DNA of 64,000 nucleotides from Gorsachius magnificus (lineage: Eukaryota > Chordata > Aves > Pelecaniformes > Ardeidae): NCBI GenBank assembly GCA_034008185.1, contig CM067107.1, positions 186,001-250,000 on the forward strand. The letters run 5' to 3'. Numbering within the stretch: the first letter of the stretch is position 1; each line of letters begins with the position of its first letter. Positions 34,698-47,010 of this stretch are shown piece by piece. The translations under genes were made by a program, and so were the position numbers. The notes under the pieces are model-generated. The model was not told the origin of the DNA. It worked only from the letters and a program-made list of their open reading frames with translations, and made no database searches.

Positions 34698-37405
34698 CTG
34701 GAAGAGCTGAAAAATGAAATTGAGAAGAGGCAGGCAAAAACCGCCGCCAAAGCCTCAGGGGATATCTCCCAGCTGGACAACCCAACGCAAGGGCAAGAAG
34801 GGAAGCGTCAGAAATTGGTGAGTGAATTCACCCGGGTGAGAATTTTCAAGGGAAAATTATAGGGAGGGTCCTCCCCGCCAGGTCACCTCTGGCTTAATGA
34901 GTTGGGTTTTCTGAGCTGGGTTTGCTCCTGTTCCAGCTGTAACTCTGAACCCCCCAGGGGGATCCCGTCTCTCCAAAGAGGGGGAGATGTGCAGCCTGGA
35001 AAGGTGGGGAAAATAAAAGGGGGCTCGAATCACCATGGTGGGGAATGGTGAGGGCTGGTGGCTCCCCATGGGATGGGGCGCTTGAGCCTGATGATAGTGT
35101 AGGGAGCAAGAGCATCACCAGCCTTCACCCCATGTTTGAGGTACCTGGGAGAGGGGAGCAGCTGGGGGCAACCCAGAGCATCAGGTGGGTCCATGGGCAG
35201 GAGGCAAGGCTGGGGGCAAGCCAAGAAGGCAACCCATGGGGTGGATCAGCGGGGTCCATGGCCATGCTCCTCTGAGGCATCTTGCAAAAGGCCTAAATCC
35301 CCAAGAACTGAGCTTAAATTGAGCCCCCAAGCCATGGGCAGGGGGTGGATGGGGTCTGAGGTGGGGCTGGTCAGGGCCATGAGTGTCTATCAGTGCTGCT
35401 GGAGTGCCCTGGTAATGGTCTAATGAGTTTATGGAGCAAGTGGAGGTTCCTCCTGGGTGTCTCGGAGGCGCCCAGTGAAAGGATGAGAGGCAACAGGTTG
35501 TGGCAAGAGAAATTTTGTCTAAATTTGGGGCAAAAAAAAATAAATGTTTTCCTCATGAGCGTAGCACCTCCCCAGCTCAGGGTCCCTCTAGATGTGGGCA
35601 CCTCCATCCCTGCGTGTATTCAGACCTTGCCTGGACGCAGCCGAGAGGGTCGGAGCAGAGACCTGAGAGGTCCATCCCCAGCTGAACAACTCAGCATTGC
35701 TGCGATTTGAGGGGAAAAGCTGGCACTGAGCTTCATTTGCTCTTTCTCTCTTCGTTCCCTAGGATGGGAAGAGCACCCTCAGCAGGTACGTGGCCTCCTT
35801 GACAGGCTCTTTCGCCACCTTCACAAAGAGCAATGGCCACAAGAGGAGAAATGTCATCGGGTGGCTGCCGAATGTGCCTCTGCGTCACTGGAAGGGTATT
35901 TTGGGTCATCTCCTCCCTCAATGTGCCAATCAAAGGAGTGTCAGCCTCAGAATGACCTCCATGCTGGCAAATCTTGGCTCTGATTTCACTGCAAGGTCTT
36001 GGCTCTTTTCGCTAGCCCGGTCCCCTCAAGCTGGACCTTTCTCATGGTCTACATAAAAAAATAAAATTAAAAAAAAAAAAAAAAAGATTAATCTGACAGG
36101 GAAATTTGGCTTTATATTCCTTGAGGTTCGGGTTGCCAAGGGGGTGAGGTTAAAACCCCCCAACATTTCAGCAACACCGTCGCCTCATTTCTGGTGGCAC
36201 CAGATGTCCTGAAATGACGCTGATCGCTCCAAAAAGTGGGGGTTGTTGGGGGTTTTGTGTTCCCACAGGTGTGGGAAAGTGACCTTCCAGCTGCCAGTGG
36301 ATGCTTCTCCAGCGTCGGAGGAGAGAGTCTGTCATTCCTCCTGGAGGAGCAGCGCTCTGAAGGACACTCTGAAGAAGCTACGAGGTACTGAGAAGGGCTC
36401 AAGGAGGAGGGAAAAAAAAATAGAGGAGCTGTGTTTTGGGGAGAGCTGGAAGAGCTGAGCTGTCCTTAGCTTGTTCTGGATATACTTTGGGAACAGAAAT
36501 ACCACCAAGAGAAACCCTGAGATGGAGGAGAGGAAGGAAACGGCCTCAAGTTGTGCCAGGGCAGGGTTAGGTTGGCCATTGGGAACAATTCCTTCCCCGC
36601 AAGGGCTGTCAGGCATTGGAAGGGGCTGCCCAGGGAAGGGGTCGAGTCCCCACCCCGGGGGGGATTTGACAGAGGCGGTGCTGAGGGCCAGGGTTTGGGG
36701 GTGGGATGGCAGGGGTAGGGGAAGGGTTGGGCTGGGGGAGCTTCAAGGGCTTCTCCAACCTCAACGCTTCCATGATTCTGTGCTTTTGCCCCTTGGATGC
36801 CAGCCTGGGTCCTGCTGGCCCCCTCCCCATCCCTGGGAAGCTCAGCCTTGCTTCTGACCCCCCTGTCCCCATCCCTCCCCCCAGCCATCGTGACCCTGGA
36901 CCCAGACACAGCTCACCGCGACCTCATCCTCTCCGAGGACCGTAAGAGCGTGAGACGCGGGGAAGGATGCCAGGACCTGCCTGACAACCCGGAGCGATTT
37001 GACTACTGGCCCTTCGTGCTGGGATGCCAGGGCTTTGCAGCTGGCCGGCATTGCTGGGAGGTGGAGGTGGGGGACGGGGGGGATTGGGCCGTGGGGGTGG
37101 CCCGTGAATCCATCTGTCGGAAGGGGCAGCTCAGCCTCTGCCCCCAAGGTGGGATCTGGGGGGTGGAGAAGTGGGGGGGACAAGTTCGGGCGCTCACCAC
37201 CCGCAAGGTGACCCTCCTCCCCCTCCGTTGGGTACCCCGGCGGGTCAGCATCCACTTGGACTACGCAGGAGGGACGGTGGCATTCTTTGATGCAGAGGAG
37301 GGGGGGCTCATGTTCATTTTTTCCCGTGCCTCCTTCACAGGGGAGAGGGTCCACCCATGGCTCTGGGTGGTGGGGGCCAGGTCCCAGCTCAGGCTGTGCC
37401 CCTGA
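34698..37405 (+). CDS. TRIM-like gene D: coiled-coil/B30.2 exons without RING or B-box
   Basis: Four phase-compatible exons: 34698-34817 (120 nt, 3' half of the usual 231-nt coiled-coil exon), 35763-35785 (23 nt), 36269-36384 (116 nt) and 36885-37405 (B30.2, stop included). Together they give 259 codons without a stop. The SPRY is well kept: [26 protein letters not shown], and LDYA in place of LDYE. Homology continues about 36 nt upstream of the acceptor (QEDHELFFLLQ), so the coiled-coil exon probably lost its 5' half and uses an acceptor inside it. No RING/B-box exon was found in the 4.2 kb after gene C. It may be a decaying paralogue, a RING-less TRIM, or an alternative 3' module of gene C, whose exon 2 ends in the matching phase. 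The optional 30-nt exon is absent. Confidence 0.65.
35040..35410 (+). repeat. Unidentified interspersed repeat, copy 2
   Basis: Most complete copy of the family also at 18985-19305, 44875-45085 and 60655-60880. Contains GGGGTGGATCAGCGGGG, GAGCTTAAATTGAGC and CCATGGGCAGGGGGTGG. Lies in the intron after the first exon of gene D. Confidence 0.75.
36540..36785 (+). mobile_element. CR1 LINE 3' fragment in gene D
   Basis: GTTGTGCCAGGGCAGGGTTA through GGGCTTCTCCAACCTCAACG and a short tail, matching the 3' part of 7680-8610. It lies in the intron directly before the B30.2 exon. Confidence 0.88.
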
Positions 37406-38556
37406 GACATGGGGACCAGGATACCACCCCCCCCCCCAGCCTCAGGGGACAACCGCTTGTCCCCTGTGCTACCCCTGGGACTACAGGGAACAGAGTCACT
37501 GGGGACTTGAGCTTTTGTGTTGCCTTCTTCCCCATGAAACCCGGGGGGAGCTTGATGAAGATGAGGCTGAGGAAACAATGGGGGAAAGAGAGGGGGAAAA
37601 ACCTCTGGGGAGGGGACCCTGGGGCATAGGAATAGGAAATAGCGGGGAAAGGGGGAAAATTCAGCGTGACAACTGTGGAAATGTTGGCCTGGTCACCTCC
37701 AAACCAAGGGGTCCAAACTTGATCATCCCCCCCCCTCCCTCTCCCAACCTCCCCGTGGGTGCAATCACCCTAAACCAGGCAGATTCTCCCTTCCAAAGGA
37801 TCCTGGGGTGGCCAGGTCAGAAATTCACAGTGCAAACATCTGCGGCTGCTAGCCGGTGAGGTTTATCCCAGCCTTCAGCGCTACAAGGTGGAGTCCTACC
37901 ACGATGGTGCCTTCGCTGATGGAAAGCCCGCACATGGCAGAGTTCCCAAGCCTCAGCTGTTCCGTCTCTCCTCCAAAAATTGATACTTGAAACCTCCATG
38001 GTGTAGATCCTTCATAATAATAATAACAAAGACATGATTTTCCTCCTCTGTGTCTTTCCCTGGGGTTGGGGCTGCCAGAAGACAGGAGAGCAGCAGGGCA
38101 CGGGGCTTCCAGGGATGCCCCTAGGTTACCCGCGTGGGGCTTGGGGACCTTTCCAGGTGCAGGTATGGCCAACTCGCCCTGGCACGGTGCAAATCCCAGG
38201 AACGGGATTTAGTCAGCCAAAACTCCAGCTCCCCGCCTTGAACCCAATGCCCAAGGAACCAGGCAGAGAAGAACCTTAGGAGCACATGAACCTTTACTTC
38301 ATCTAATACCCGTCAGACCGGAGCTGGTGTGGGATGCGGTGGGGCAGACGCAGCGCCGTTTCTACATGATGGCCCGGTTTGAGGGTGACCTGTTGGGACA
38401 CCGACCCACAGAAAGGCTCAACCCTTTGGCATCACCGAGAATGGAAAGAGAGGCCAGCAAGGCCAGCTAGGACTTTAGTAGACAGAAGGCCTCCCAAGTC
38501 CTGGCCATAGGGATGTTGGGGACATAGAACTGGCATCTGGGTAAGAAGGGAGCGCT
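37406..38556. other. Tail-to-tail spacer between genes D and E
   Basis: No recognised coding exon. Should hold the 3' ends of both convergent genes; no AATAAA in the expected place was seen for either. Contains short C runs and an ATAATAATAA tract near 38015. Confidence 0.5.
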
Positions 38557-41500
38557 TCAGGGACACAGCGTGATCTGGGAGCCCTCGCTCCACACCAGGA
38601 ACCAGGGATGAATACTCTCCCCTTTAAATGAAGCCGCTGGGAAAGCAAATATCAGAGCCCTCTTATCGGCATCGAAAAATGCCACCTGACCCTTTTCATA
38701 GTCCAGGGAGATCCGGACCCTTCTGGGGACCTGGATCTGATACAGTGGGACACGCTCAAGGGAAGTGAGAGCCCAAAACTGACCCTCGCAGAGACCCATA
38801 GACCAGAGCTCCATCTCCGGGCTTGCAGCGGTCTCTTCCCTCCTCCTCAGGGACTCCCTGGCCACCCCCACGGCCCAGGAGCCTTTGGGTGTCACCTCCA
38901 CCTCCCAGCAGCATCTCCCCGAGGTGATGCCCTCACAGCCCAGCACGCAGGGATCAGTGCCAAACCCCTCGGCAGATGGGTCCTGCTGGGCATCTTCCCA
39001 CCTCACGCTCCTCCCGTCCACTGACACGACGAGCTGGGGGTGAGCCGTGGATGGATCCAGGGTCACCGTCACTGCAAAGGGGCAGAGAATAGAGCACCAA
39101 AGGAAACCAAACCATTTCCCACAGCCCCGGGTTCTGCCTTTCTGCTGGGGCTGGGCAGGGAGGTCCTGCAGCACCGTCCATCCTCTTCTTGGGATGCTTT
39201 GCCCTTGGTGCAGGGGCAGGCACTGGTTGCTTTCCCCATCCCACAGGGCCCAGGAAAACTTCAGAAGATTCCCAGGGAAGCAAGAGGACAAGCCCCGAGG
39301 CAGATGAGGAGACCCCCTAACACCTTTTTGGGGCCAAAAATGCCAAAGTCGGCATTTGTTCCCTGAACAGAGTGGCACGAAGTGGCAGGCTCATTTTTTA
39401 GCAGCTCCATGGGAAGAGATGTATCCATCCCCACGTTACAGTGAGGACTCCCTGGCTCCTTACGGCCTTTTGGCCGCCCCTGTGCTATCTGTTATTTTGT
39501 TCAGACGTGACCCAGCAACCGGTGGGCCATCCCACATTGGGCTCAGCCTCCCCTTGGGCCTTCCCACTCCCTCACCTCCAGGAGATGCAGACTTACTCTT
39601 TTCAGGCAGCTCAAACATCAGGATGTCTAAAGAGGGGAGGAGAGACGACATCTGATGAGACATGTGGGTATCGGGGTGAAGGCAAGGACAGAGAGGTCGC
39701 TCTGCCACGCTGACATCACGTATAAAGCCACAATAAAATAGAATTTATACTCCAATTAAATAAATACAACTTATGCCTGCCCAGGTATTGCTCCGTCTCC
39801 CCAGCCCGCCCTCAATACCTTGGAAGCTCCTCAGAATCTCCTCGAGAGCAATATTCTTCTCCCTGAAGTGACTGATTTTCTTCTCCAGCTCTGGCAGCAG
39901 CAGCGGGGGCTGCTGGAAGTTCTCCTTCTCGAACCTAGAAGAAGGAGGGGCAGAACAAAGCGGTGAGGATGAATCTTCTCAGAGAGTGAGCCCAAGAAAA
40001 CTTTTGCACGCACCCATAGCTCAGAGGAGCTGGTGAAGGCTTCAACCACAGGCAAAACCACCTTTGCCCAGGGCCTCTGTCTGCAAAGCCAAATGTTTGA
40101 CTTCTGGGCGAGGTTTTGTGAGGGCTTCTCCCTACCTGCCCTGTAAGACACAAGGTCCAACCTCCCTCCCCAGCCTGGGATGGAAGGAGAAGCTCAGGAA
40201 GCCCCGTACCTGCTCAAGGTGCCTTTGATGTCCTGGAAGGGAGAGAGGGAACTCAGTGAATGGGTCTTGGTAGCAAAACATCTATGGAAACCTCAACAGC
40301 GTGGACGCAGCTTGAGAGCTGAGCTCAGCCTGGGTTCGTCAGCATCATGGGGCAATACCCAAAGCCAGAAAATAGCCTGGAGCCAGGTGGTGAAAGCCTG
40401 GCTCCATTCCCTCCTCCCTCACCTGCAGAAACTTGGTTGCTGGTTGCTGGCACTTCTCCTCCATCTCCTGGATCACGGTATCCAGATGCGAGATCTCCTT
40501 CGTCAGACTCGTGATGTTTTCTTCCTGGATTTTCTCAACATCCCTCTCCAGGTCGCCCAGCTGAGCCAGCAGGTGACGGGCATGGTCCTCCAGGAAGAGG
40601 CGAAACCCTTCAAACTTGGAGAAAACCCTCTGCCGCTCCGCTCCAGTCTTCTCCTGCCAGGAGGGGGACACAAGAAGGGAAGAGTAGGGTGGAGAAGGAC
40701 ATGGCAGAGTCCCATGCGTGCCAGTGAGGGCACACCTGGAAAGAGTCTTGAGCATCCCATATCCTTCATGGATATCTCAGTGGTTGGACTTGATGATCTG
40801 AAGGGTCTTGTCCAACTTAAACCATTCCATGGTTTAGCAGTTGAGTTCCTAGCGGGACTCCAGGCTCTGCTGGTTATTTTTACTCCCGCTACGACTCCGA
40901 GAAAAACTTGGCAGCATGTGGTTTGGTACCTGGAAAGGGACCCCAACCCCAAGGCAGAGTGGCATGATCACCCACATGGCATCGTACCTAAAGCCGAAGG
41001 GGGACATCCAGACCCTCCCCTCCTCCCCCATCCCTCCTCATAGAAACATTTACCAAATAGTCCCAGCTTCTCCTTATTTCAACCTCTCGAAGTCCCAGGA
41101 GTTTGTCTCGGTCTTCCTTCACAGCTTCCAGATGAGCCTGGATTTGTCCCTGAGGGAAGGAAAAATAAAGACCCCCATGTCTCTGGAGACTGAAATGGCC
41201 TAAAAAAAAATATATATATTTTCTGGAGCCCTCAGCACAAGGAGGACATGGAGCTGTTGGAGCAGGGCCAGAGGAGGGTGACCAAAATGCTGCGAGGGCT
41301 GGAGCCCCTCTGCTCCGGGGCCAGGCTGGGAGAGTTGGGGGTGTTCATCCTGGAGAAGAGAAGGTTCAGGGCAGAGCTGAGTGCGGCCTTGCAGGGCTTC
41401 CAGGGGGCCCAGAGGAAAGACGGGGACAATCTTTTTAGCAGGGCCGGCTGTGACAGGACAAGGGGGGATGGTTTTAAACCCAACCAGGGCAGGTTTAGAC

Positions 41501-42754
41501 TGGAGCTGAGGAAGAACTTCTTGACCCTGAGGGTGGTGAAACCCTGGCAGGGGTTTCCCAGAGCGGGGGTGGAGGCCCCATCCCTGGGAACATCGAAGGC
41601 CAGGTTGGACGGGGCTGTGGGCAACCTGATCTGGCTGGAGATGGCCGTGCTCCTGCAGGGGGGTTGGGCTGGGTGACCTCTAGGGGTCCCTTCCAACCCA
41701 AACCATTCTAGGATTCTACGATATATAGTCTGGGGAGGGGATTGTGTTGTGGTCAGCTCCAGAGCTCCTCCTTGTGCCCCTTTTGGTCCAGAAGGATCCC
41801 AAGCGTAAGACTTTATGTTTTAAATAAATGCCACACAGTGGAACAAGTGCTCTGCGCCAGCTCGTGACTGCGGCGGATCCTTTCTCTGAGCCAATTTAAC
41901 TTACTGATACAGCAGGAAAATAGCCCTGGCTTTATCGGACCACGGTCCCACTGGCTTAGAGAGCATCTTGGGATCAGCAGTTGCCAGGTAAACGCCGGAG
42001 CTGGACAAAGGCTTGGACTTTGCAGCAGGGGAGAAGGGATTAAGGCCTCACCCCTTCAGGCACGGAGCACCAGGTTCTCAGGGGAGAACTGAGACAGCAG
42101 AAGCACCGGAGCATGGTCTACGCCGTCATTTTGAAAGGGGCCAGTTTGCTCTGGGGGAAGAGCAAATGCCCAGAGGAGGGGGGGGACACAACATTTCTGC
42201 CCCCAGCCTAACTGCCCTGGGTGGGAGTGAGATGTCTCACAGCCTGATGGTAACGCGCTGTGATGGGAACATCAAGTGCTGGTGCTGGTCTGGCTCCCAG
42301 TGCATGTCTAGATGGAAAAACAAATCCCCTTTACCTTGTATTCCTGGACAGCATCCGGCACGGGGAGCATGGTGTGAGACCGGTGTGCTCGGGACTCCCG
42401 GCAGATCATGCAGATGAAGGCTTCATCATCCTTGCAGAAGATCTTCAGAGGCTCCCGGTGCTTCTCGCATCCTTCCTCCTTAACCACCTCCCCTCTGGCT
42501 GCCTGCAAGCTCAACTGCTTGGCGATTTCCAGCACCCGCGCCAGCTCTCGGCTGGGCCGAAGGTTTCTCTCCGGTGCTGTCTCCCGGCACTGAGGGCAGG
42601 AGAAATCCACCGTGGACCACTCCCAGCAGCGGGTGATGCACGCCCGGCAGAAGTTGTGACCGCAGTGGATGGAGACGGGGTCTCGGAAATACTCGAGGCA
42701 GATGGGGCAGGAGGCTTCGCTGGGGAGCTCTGTGGTGGGGTTCGGCGCAGCCAT
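38557..42754 (-). CDS. TRIM gene E: RING/B-box/coiled-coil/B30.2 protein
   Basis: Predicted TRIM E3 ligase of 476 aa on the minus strand. Exons in coding order: 42335-42754, 41054-41149, 40423-40653, 40210-40232, 39819-39934, 39597-39626, 38557-39071. All borders are AG/GT and the phases match the other paralogues exactly. RING begins at C16 (CPICLEYFRDPVSIHCGHNF). The B-box has CEKH and CMICRESRAHRSH. The coiled-coil exon reads FLEDHARHLLAQLGDLE. The SPRY shows VTLDPSTA, WEVEVTPKG and LDYE, and ends ITLCP. Upstream in-frame ATGs exist, but 42754 matches the paralogues. A CR1 in opposite orientation lies in intron 1. Tail-to-tail with D and head-to-head with F. Confidence 0.92.
40765..40838 (+). 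mobile_element. CR1 3' end remnant, intron 2 of gene E
   Basis: GGTTGGACTTGATGATCTGA, then a CAACTTAAACCATTCCATGG terminus, like 9305-9372. Confidence 0.82.
41224..41722 (+). mobile_element. CR1 LINE 3' fragment, intron 1 of gene E
   Basis: RGLEPLCSGARLGELGVF through LIWLEMAVLLQGGWAG in one open frame (41248-41676), then the terminal tail. It is inserted antisense to gene E, and the frame is still intact, suggesting a fairly young copy. Confidence 0.93.
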
Positions 42755-44339
42755 GGGGCCCCGGTGTGAGCTTGCGAGACGTCGGCCACTTTCATTTTCC
42801 TCTGAGCGAGGGAAAGGCGTTTCCCTTCCTGCCACCCCCCAGGGTGGGCAGAGCCAGAGGTGAGCCTGGTTGGAAGGCAGAGAGCGGGCGATGACCAAAG
42901 TCCTCCTGGTTGCACCCCCCAGGGTGGTCCCCCTCCCCAAAATGGCTGGAACCTGCAGTCCGTACCTGTTCCTGGTACCCAGAGCCTGGCAGGGAGGAAG
43001 GATGGGGAGCTCTGCCAAGCCTGAGGGTGAACCCCACAGCCTGGAAGGGGTCTGGGTGTGGGGGCAAAGAGGATTTGGGGAGGGGGCTTGGCTTGGAAAA
43101 GATGGGGGAAGAGCATCCATGGAAAAGGTGAGGCTTGGGAAGGAGGTTGCATATCGGAGGGAGGGTGAGGGAGGAGGAACGAAGTCAGAAGTAGGGGGGT
43201 GAGGGGCACCCACGTGGAGGGGGAGAAGGGTCCCGGGATGGGGAGAAGGTCTGGGCATTCTCTCTGCAGCAAATCCAGGCTGCTGGCACGTGTGGAGCCA
43301 CCATTGGCTCTGCCTCTGCAGCAAAGAGAGCCCAAGGTGCGGGGGGGGATGGGGAGCAAAGGGAGGTGGGAGATGGGACCCCATCCAGCTCCCTCTGATC
43401 CTGGAAAATTTGCAGCTCCCCCCCTCCTTCCCTCCCCATCAAATCCTCCCCCCCCTCCAGCCTCAGGCCTTAAACTGCTCTCATCTTCTGCATTGCAAAC
43501 CAGGATCAATTCCCAAGTCCTGGCTTAAGAGCCTGGTTTATCTCCAGGTACTGAGAGATGCCAGCACCCCAGGGGATCCCATTTCCAGCCCAAAAGGGGG
43601 CTGGATGCCCCAGCCAAGAGCAATGTCACACCCCCCCCCCCCCCCCCCCCTTGCTCCCCAACACTTCGTCCTTACACCCCTCTGGGAAAACCTTGTCTGC
43701 AACAGGGGGGGGGGGAGGGGGCTTTGGACCTCTTTAGCATTTGAACTGATCCATTTGTAGCTTTGGCCATCACCCTCCTGCCCACTCCCCCTCTGCACAG
43801 CCAGGCCTTGACCAGACTGAAAAAAATTAAATAATTCCTTTCCCAGTGGACCTATTTTTCCACCCGAAAGGTTCCCCTTGAATATTTGCAGGAAAACCCA
43901 CCCCTTTCCCCCGGTCAATATTTAAATTTAACCGTGAAACCATGGGAAAAGGAGGCAGGAGCAAAACCACCCAATGCAAAGAAAGGAGAAGGCTGAGGCA
44001 GGGGAGGTTTGCGCCCGCTGGTTGGTCGCGGTTGCCCCCCCCAACCCCCTGTCTATGCCTTGAAACAATTAAGCAGAATCGCCCCAAAAAAACCCCTTGA
44101 ATTATGAATTCTTCTTTTTGCTCTTGCACAGAGCCATTGAGAAAACGTCGCCTTCATCTTCAAAACAGAGCCTCCAGCTCCCTCTTGAGACCATGCTTGC
44201 TCATAGTCCTGCACAGCCAATTAAGGGCTCGTTTGGGGAAGAGCGTCATTATTTTTAATCTGGCCCCTGCCCAACCCAGTTTACTCCATTGGTGAGGCTT
44301 TAGTTGTGAAAAAAAGAATGCACCAAAGCTACCTTTAGG
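42755..44339. promoter_or_regulatory. Upstream region of gene E (divergent interval E-F)
   Basis: First part of the 4.26-kb interval between the head-to-head start codons of genes E and F. No coding exon was recognised. A C homopolymer of about 22 nt lies near 43629-43650. Promoter location is inferred only from gene position. Confidence 0.35.
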
Positions 44340-44550
44340 AGCTGAATCAGGGAAGCATTGGGGTTGGAGAAGCCCTTGAAGCTCCCCCAGCCCAACCATT
44401 CCCCTAACCCTGCCATCCCACCCCCAAACCCCGGCCCCCAGCACCGCCTCTGCCCGGCTGTTAAATCCCCCCCGGGCTGGGGACTCGACCCCTTCCCTGG
44501 GCAGCCCCTTCCAGCGCCTGACAGCCCTTGCGGGGAAGGAATTTTTCCCA
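44340..44550 (-). mobile_element. CR1 LINE 3' fragment
   Basis: Plus-strand words TTGGAGAAGCCCTTGAAGCT and GGACTCGACCCCTTCCCTGG are the reverse complement of the CR1 3' region seen at 8390-8590. Confidence 0.88.
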
Positions 44551-44874
44551 GGTTACCCACAAAACCAAATCCAGCCTTCAGCGAGTTTTGCCCTAAGGTT
44601 TGGGTTTGGTCTTGAGGGAGATGGAGACACCTGAGTGCCCCATGGATCCCTTCTCTAGGGCTTGTGGCTATTTAAGACCACGCTCAGCATCATCTAGGGA
44701 TGGCAAGCAATGCTTTGCCCACTTTTTAGGTTCCCCCTTAGCCTACGCATCCCTCACCCCCATCTCCCTCACACCAAGGATGGCATCAGGCACCCCCCCC
44801 ATATTTTCTCCATCCTGGCAGAGGCAGCGCCAAACCTCTGCTGAATTTTCTCAGGGGGTAAAATTCTCTTAACT

Positions 44875-45085
44875 GAGGGCACCGCAGAGATAAGTCACGA
44901 AGGGATGGATCAGCAGAGCCCGCAGCCATGGATGGGTGCTCCTTCAAGGCAGCGTGCAAAAAACCTTCCACCCCAGGGCTGAGCTTAAATAGAGCGCCTG
45001 GGCCATGGGCAGGAGGTGGGGGGGTCCCAAGTGGGGCTGCTTAGGGTCGTTAGTGCTCATCAGTGCCCCCCAGGGCTTGGCAAAA
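44875..45085 (+). repeat. Unidentified interspersed repeat, copy 3
   Basis: GGGATGGATCAGCAGAGCC, GCTGAGCTTAAATAGAGC and CCATGGGCAGGAGGTGG match copies at 35040, 18985 and (reverse) 60655. The TTAAATAG word resembles a TATA box, as in an LTR, but no terminal repeat or primer site was identified. Confidence 0.72.
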
Positions 45086-47010
45086 TTGCTGGGTTTGGAG
45101 AAGCCAAGATGTTTCTCTAGGCATGTCAAGCCCAAAAGAGGTCCAATCAAGAGCAAAGCTGCTGCTGGCAAGAGATTCCTCTGCTCCTGTGATGGTAAAT
45201 GGGGAGGAAACGTGGCTTTTGGCGTATGGCGGAGGTGATGATGCTGCCGGCAGCCGTGGGACAGCAGCAGGAGGGGGAAGAGCAGGAGACAAAGCAATGG
45301 CCTACACACAAAAGTCAAAGTCAAGCAGGTATCCATCCCAACGCCAGTCTCTCCACACATCTCATTCCCCGCTAAATCAACCCTTAACTGCAGATTAACC
45401 AAAAAAACAACAACAAAAAAAAGCCCTGAGTATGAAACCGTACCACAGGTTTCAGTCTGAGTCCTTGTCTGTGCACCGGAAAATCATCCCCCCCCCCCAG
45501 AAAAACCACTTGCAAACAAGTAACGGCGGATGCTTATTGCTGCTGTTCTACCAGGAAAGTGCGCGTCGTTACCCAGCCTCAGCCCGATGCAAATCAGCCC
45601 CGTTGGCTTTGGCGTGCAAAGGCCTTCGGGCACGGAGCAGCTCCTCTAGCAGCTACGCATCCACGGGGTAGAGGGACTTGGGGGTTTCTTGGCCAAGAGG
45701 AAGGTCAATGGCGTTGCTGTCCCTCCAGGAGAGCTGCAGAGGGGTGGCGGGGAGGAGAAGACGACAACATTTGCTGTGTTGCTGTTATGAAACCCGATTT
45801 GGGTTGAGGTCTTGATGGATTTGGGGGCTTGTTGCTACAGCCCAAGGAGGGGGCAGGGGCAGGAATGGGACCTTTGCAGGAAAACCAGGGACAAAAAGCA
45901 GGGGCATTTAGGCAGGCAGGCACCCAACCCCACCATGCAAGGTCAGTGCGGCTGGAGCCAAGTGGTGTTGCAAACCTCAAATCAGCCGTGGGAGGGCAGA
46001 TTTCCATCGCTGGAAGGTCGTTCCTGAAATATCACCTTCTTCCCTGCGCCCCCCCCAAAAAAAACCGTGAGGGCTGAGGGCTGAGGGAAGCTCCCCTGCG
46101 GCGTGGTGGGATCTTGGGTGAAGGAGAACTTGTTTCTGGGCGGGTGGAGTGAGGGGTAGGGCCGGTTGTGGTGTGATTTCATTTCCAGGGTGGAAGAAGA
46201 TCCCCTCCCGTCCTTAATTTTAGGCAAGGTGGGAGGAAAAGGAAAATAAAAGATAAGAGGGCGGGTGGTGATTGGCTGCTGCTTGACCCCAGGCTCAGCC
46301 CCATGCCGTGAGAGCAACGGCTTTGTGTTCAAAAGGGGAATCGAAAGCAACGATTAAAGTATTTATAGCTGCGCGGACGCAGGCGGAAGTGCTGGCGGGA
46401 TGGGGGCGACGGCGGCAGTCGGGCGTGATCGATATTAAAGGGGCGAAATGAGCAGTGAAGGATGCGCCTCGGTGCTTTGACCTGAGGAAGGGAGAACCTA
46501 TCCGCGGCGGGGAACCTGCGTTGAGCTCTCTCCTGGTGGCTGTGCCCTTCGATTAATAAATTAAAAGCACGTTTATTCACGAGCAATGAAACCCCGGTGG
46601 TTTCCGGGTGCCGGACCCCACGGGGAGGCTTGGGGCAGGGGCTACCCCTCCCTTTGTCTGGGTATTTCTTGGGGAGGGGGCATCACGCGGGAGCTGCAGG
46701 CGGATGATGAAGGGTGTTTCTTTTCCATTTCATTTCTTTTCAACCCACCCCGGGGGCTGGGACGGCCCCCAGGGGAAAGGGACGTTCTCCTTCCCCCTCT
46801 GCAGCTGCCGAGCGCAGCGTTTTGCCCGGCGGCGCTCGCAACCAGGAGAAAACCTGGCGCATCTCGGTGGCAAAACTCTGCCCCTTGCTTTCGCCTCCCC
46901 CGGGGCGGGGGGGGGGCCCGAGACACCTGCAGGAAGGGGAGCAGCCAATGGGCAAGACCAACCCCGGGGCGGAAAACAAAAGCTGTCCCGTCATCCTCAC
47001 TGCCAAGACC
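45086..47010. promoter_or_regulatory. Upstream region of gene F
   Basis: No coding exon recognised apart from open frames running into exon 1 of gene F from 46586-46714; these are GC-rich and have no counterpart in the paralogues, so they are taken as untranslated. Sequence around 46330-46560 is AT-richer, with several short direct words. Confidence 0.35.
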
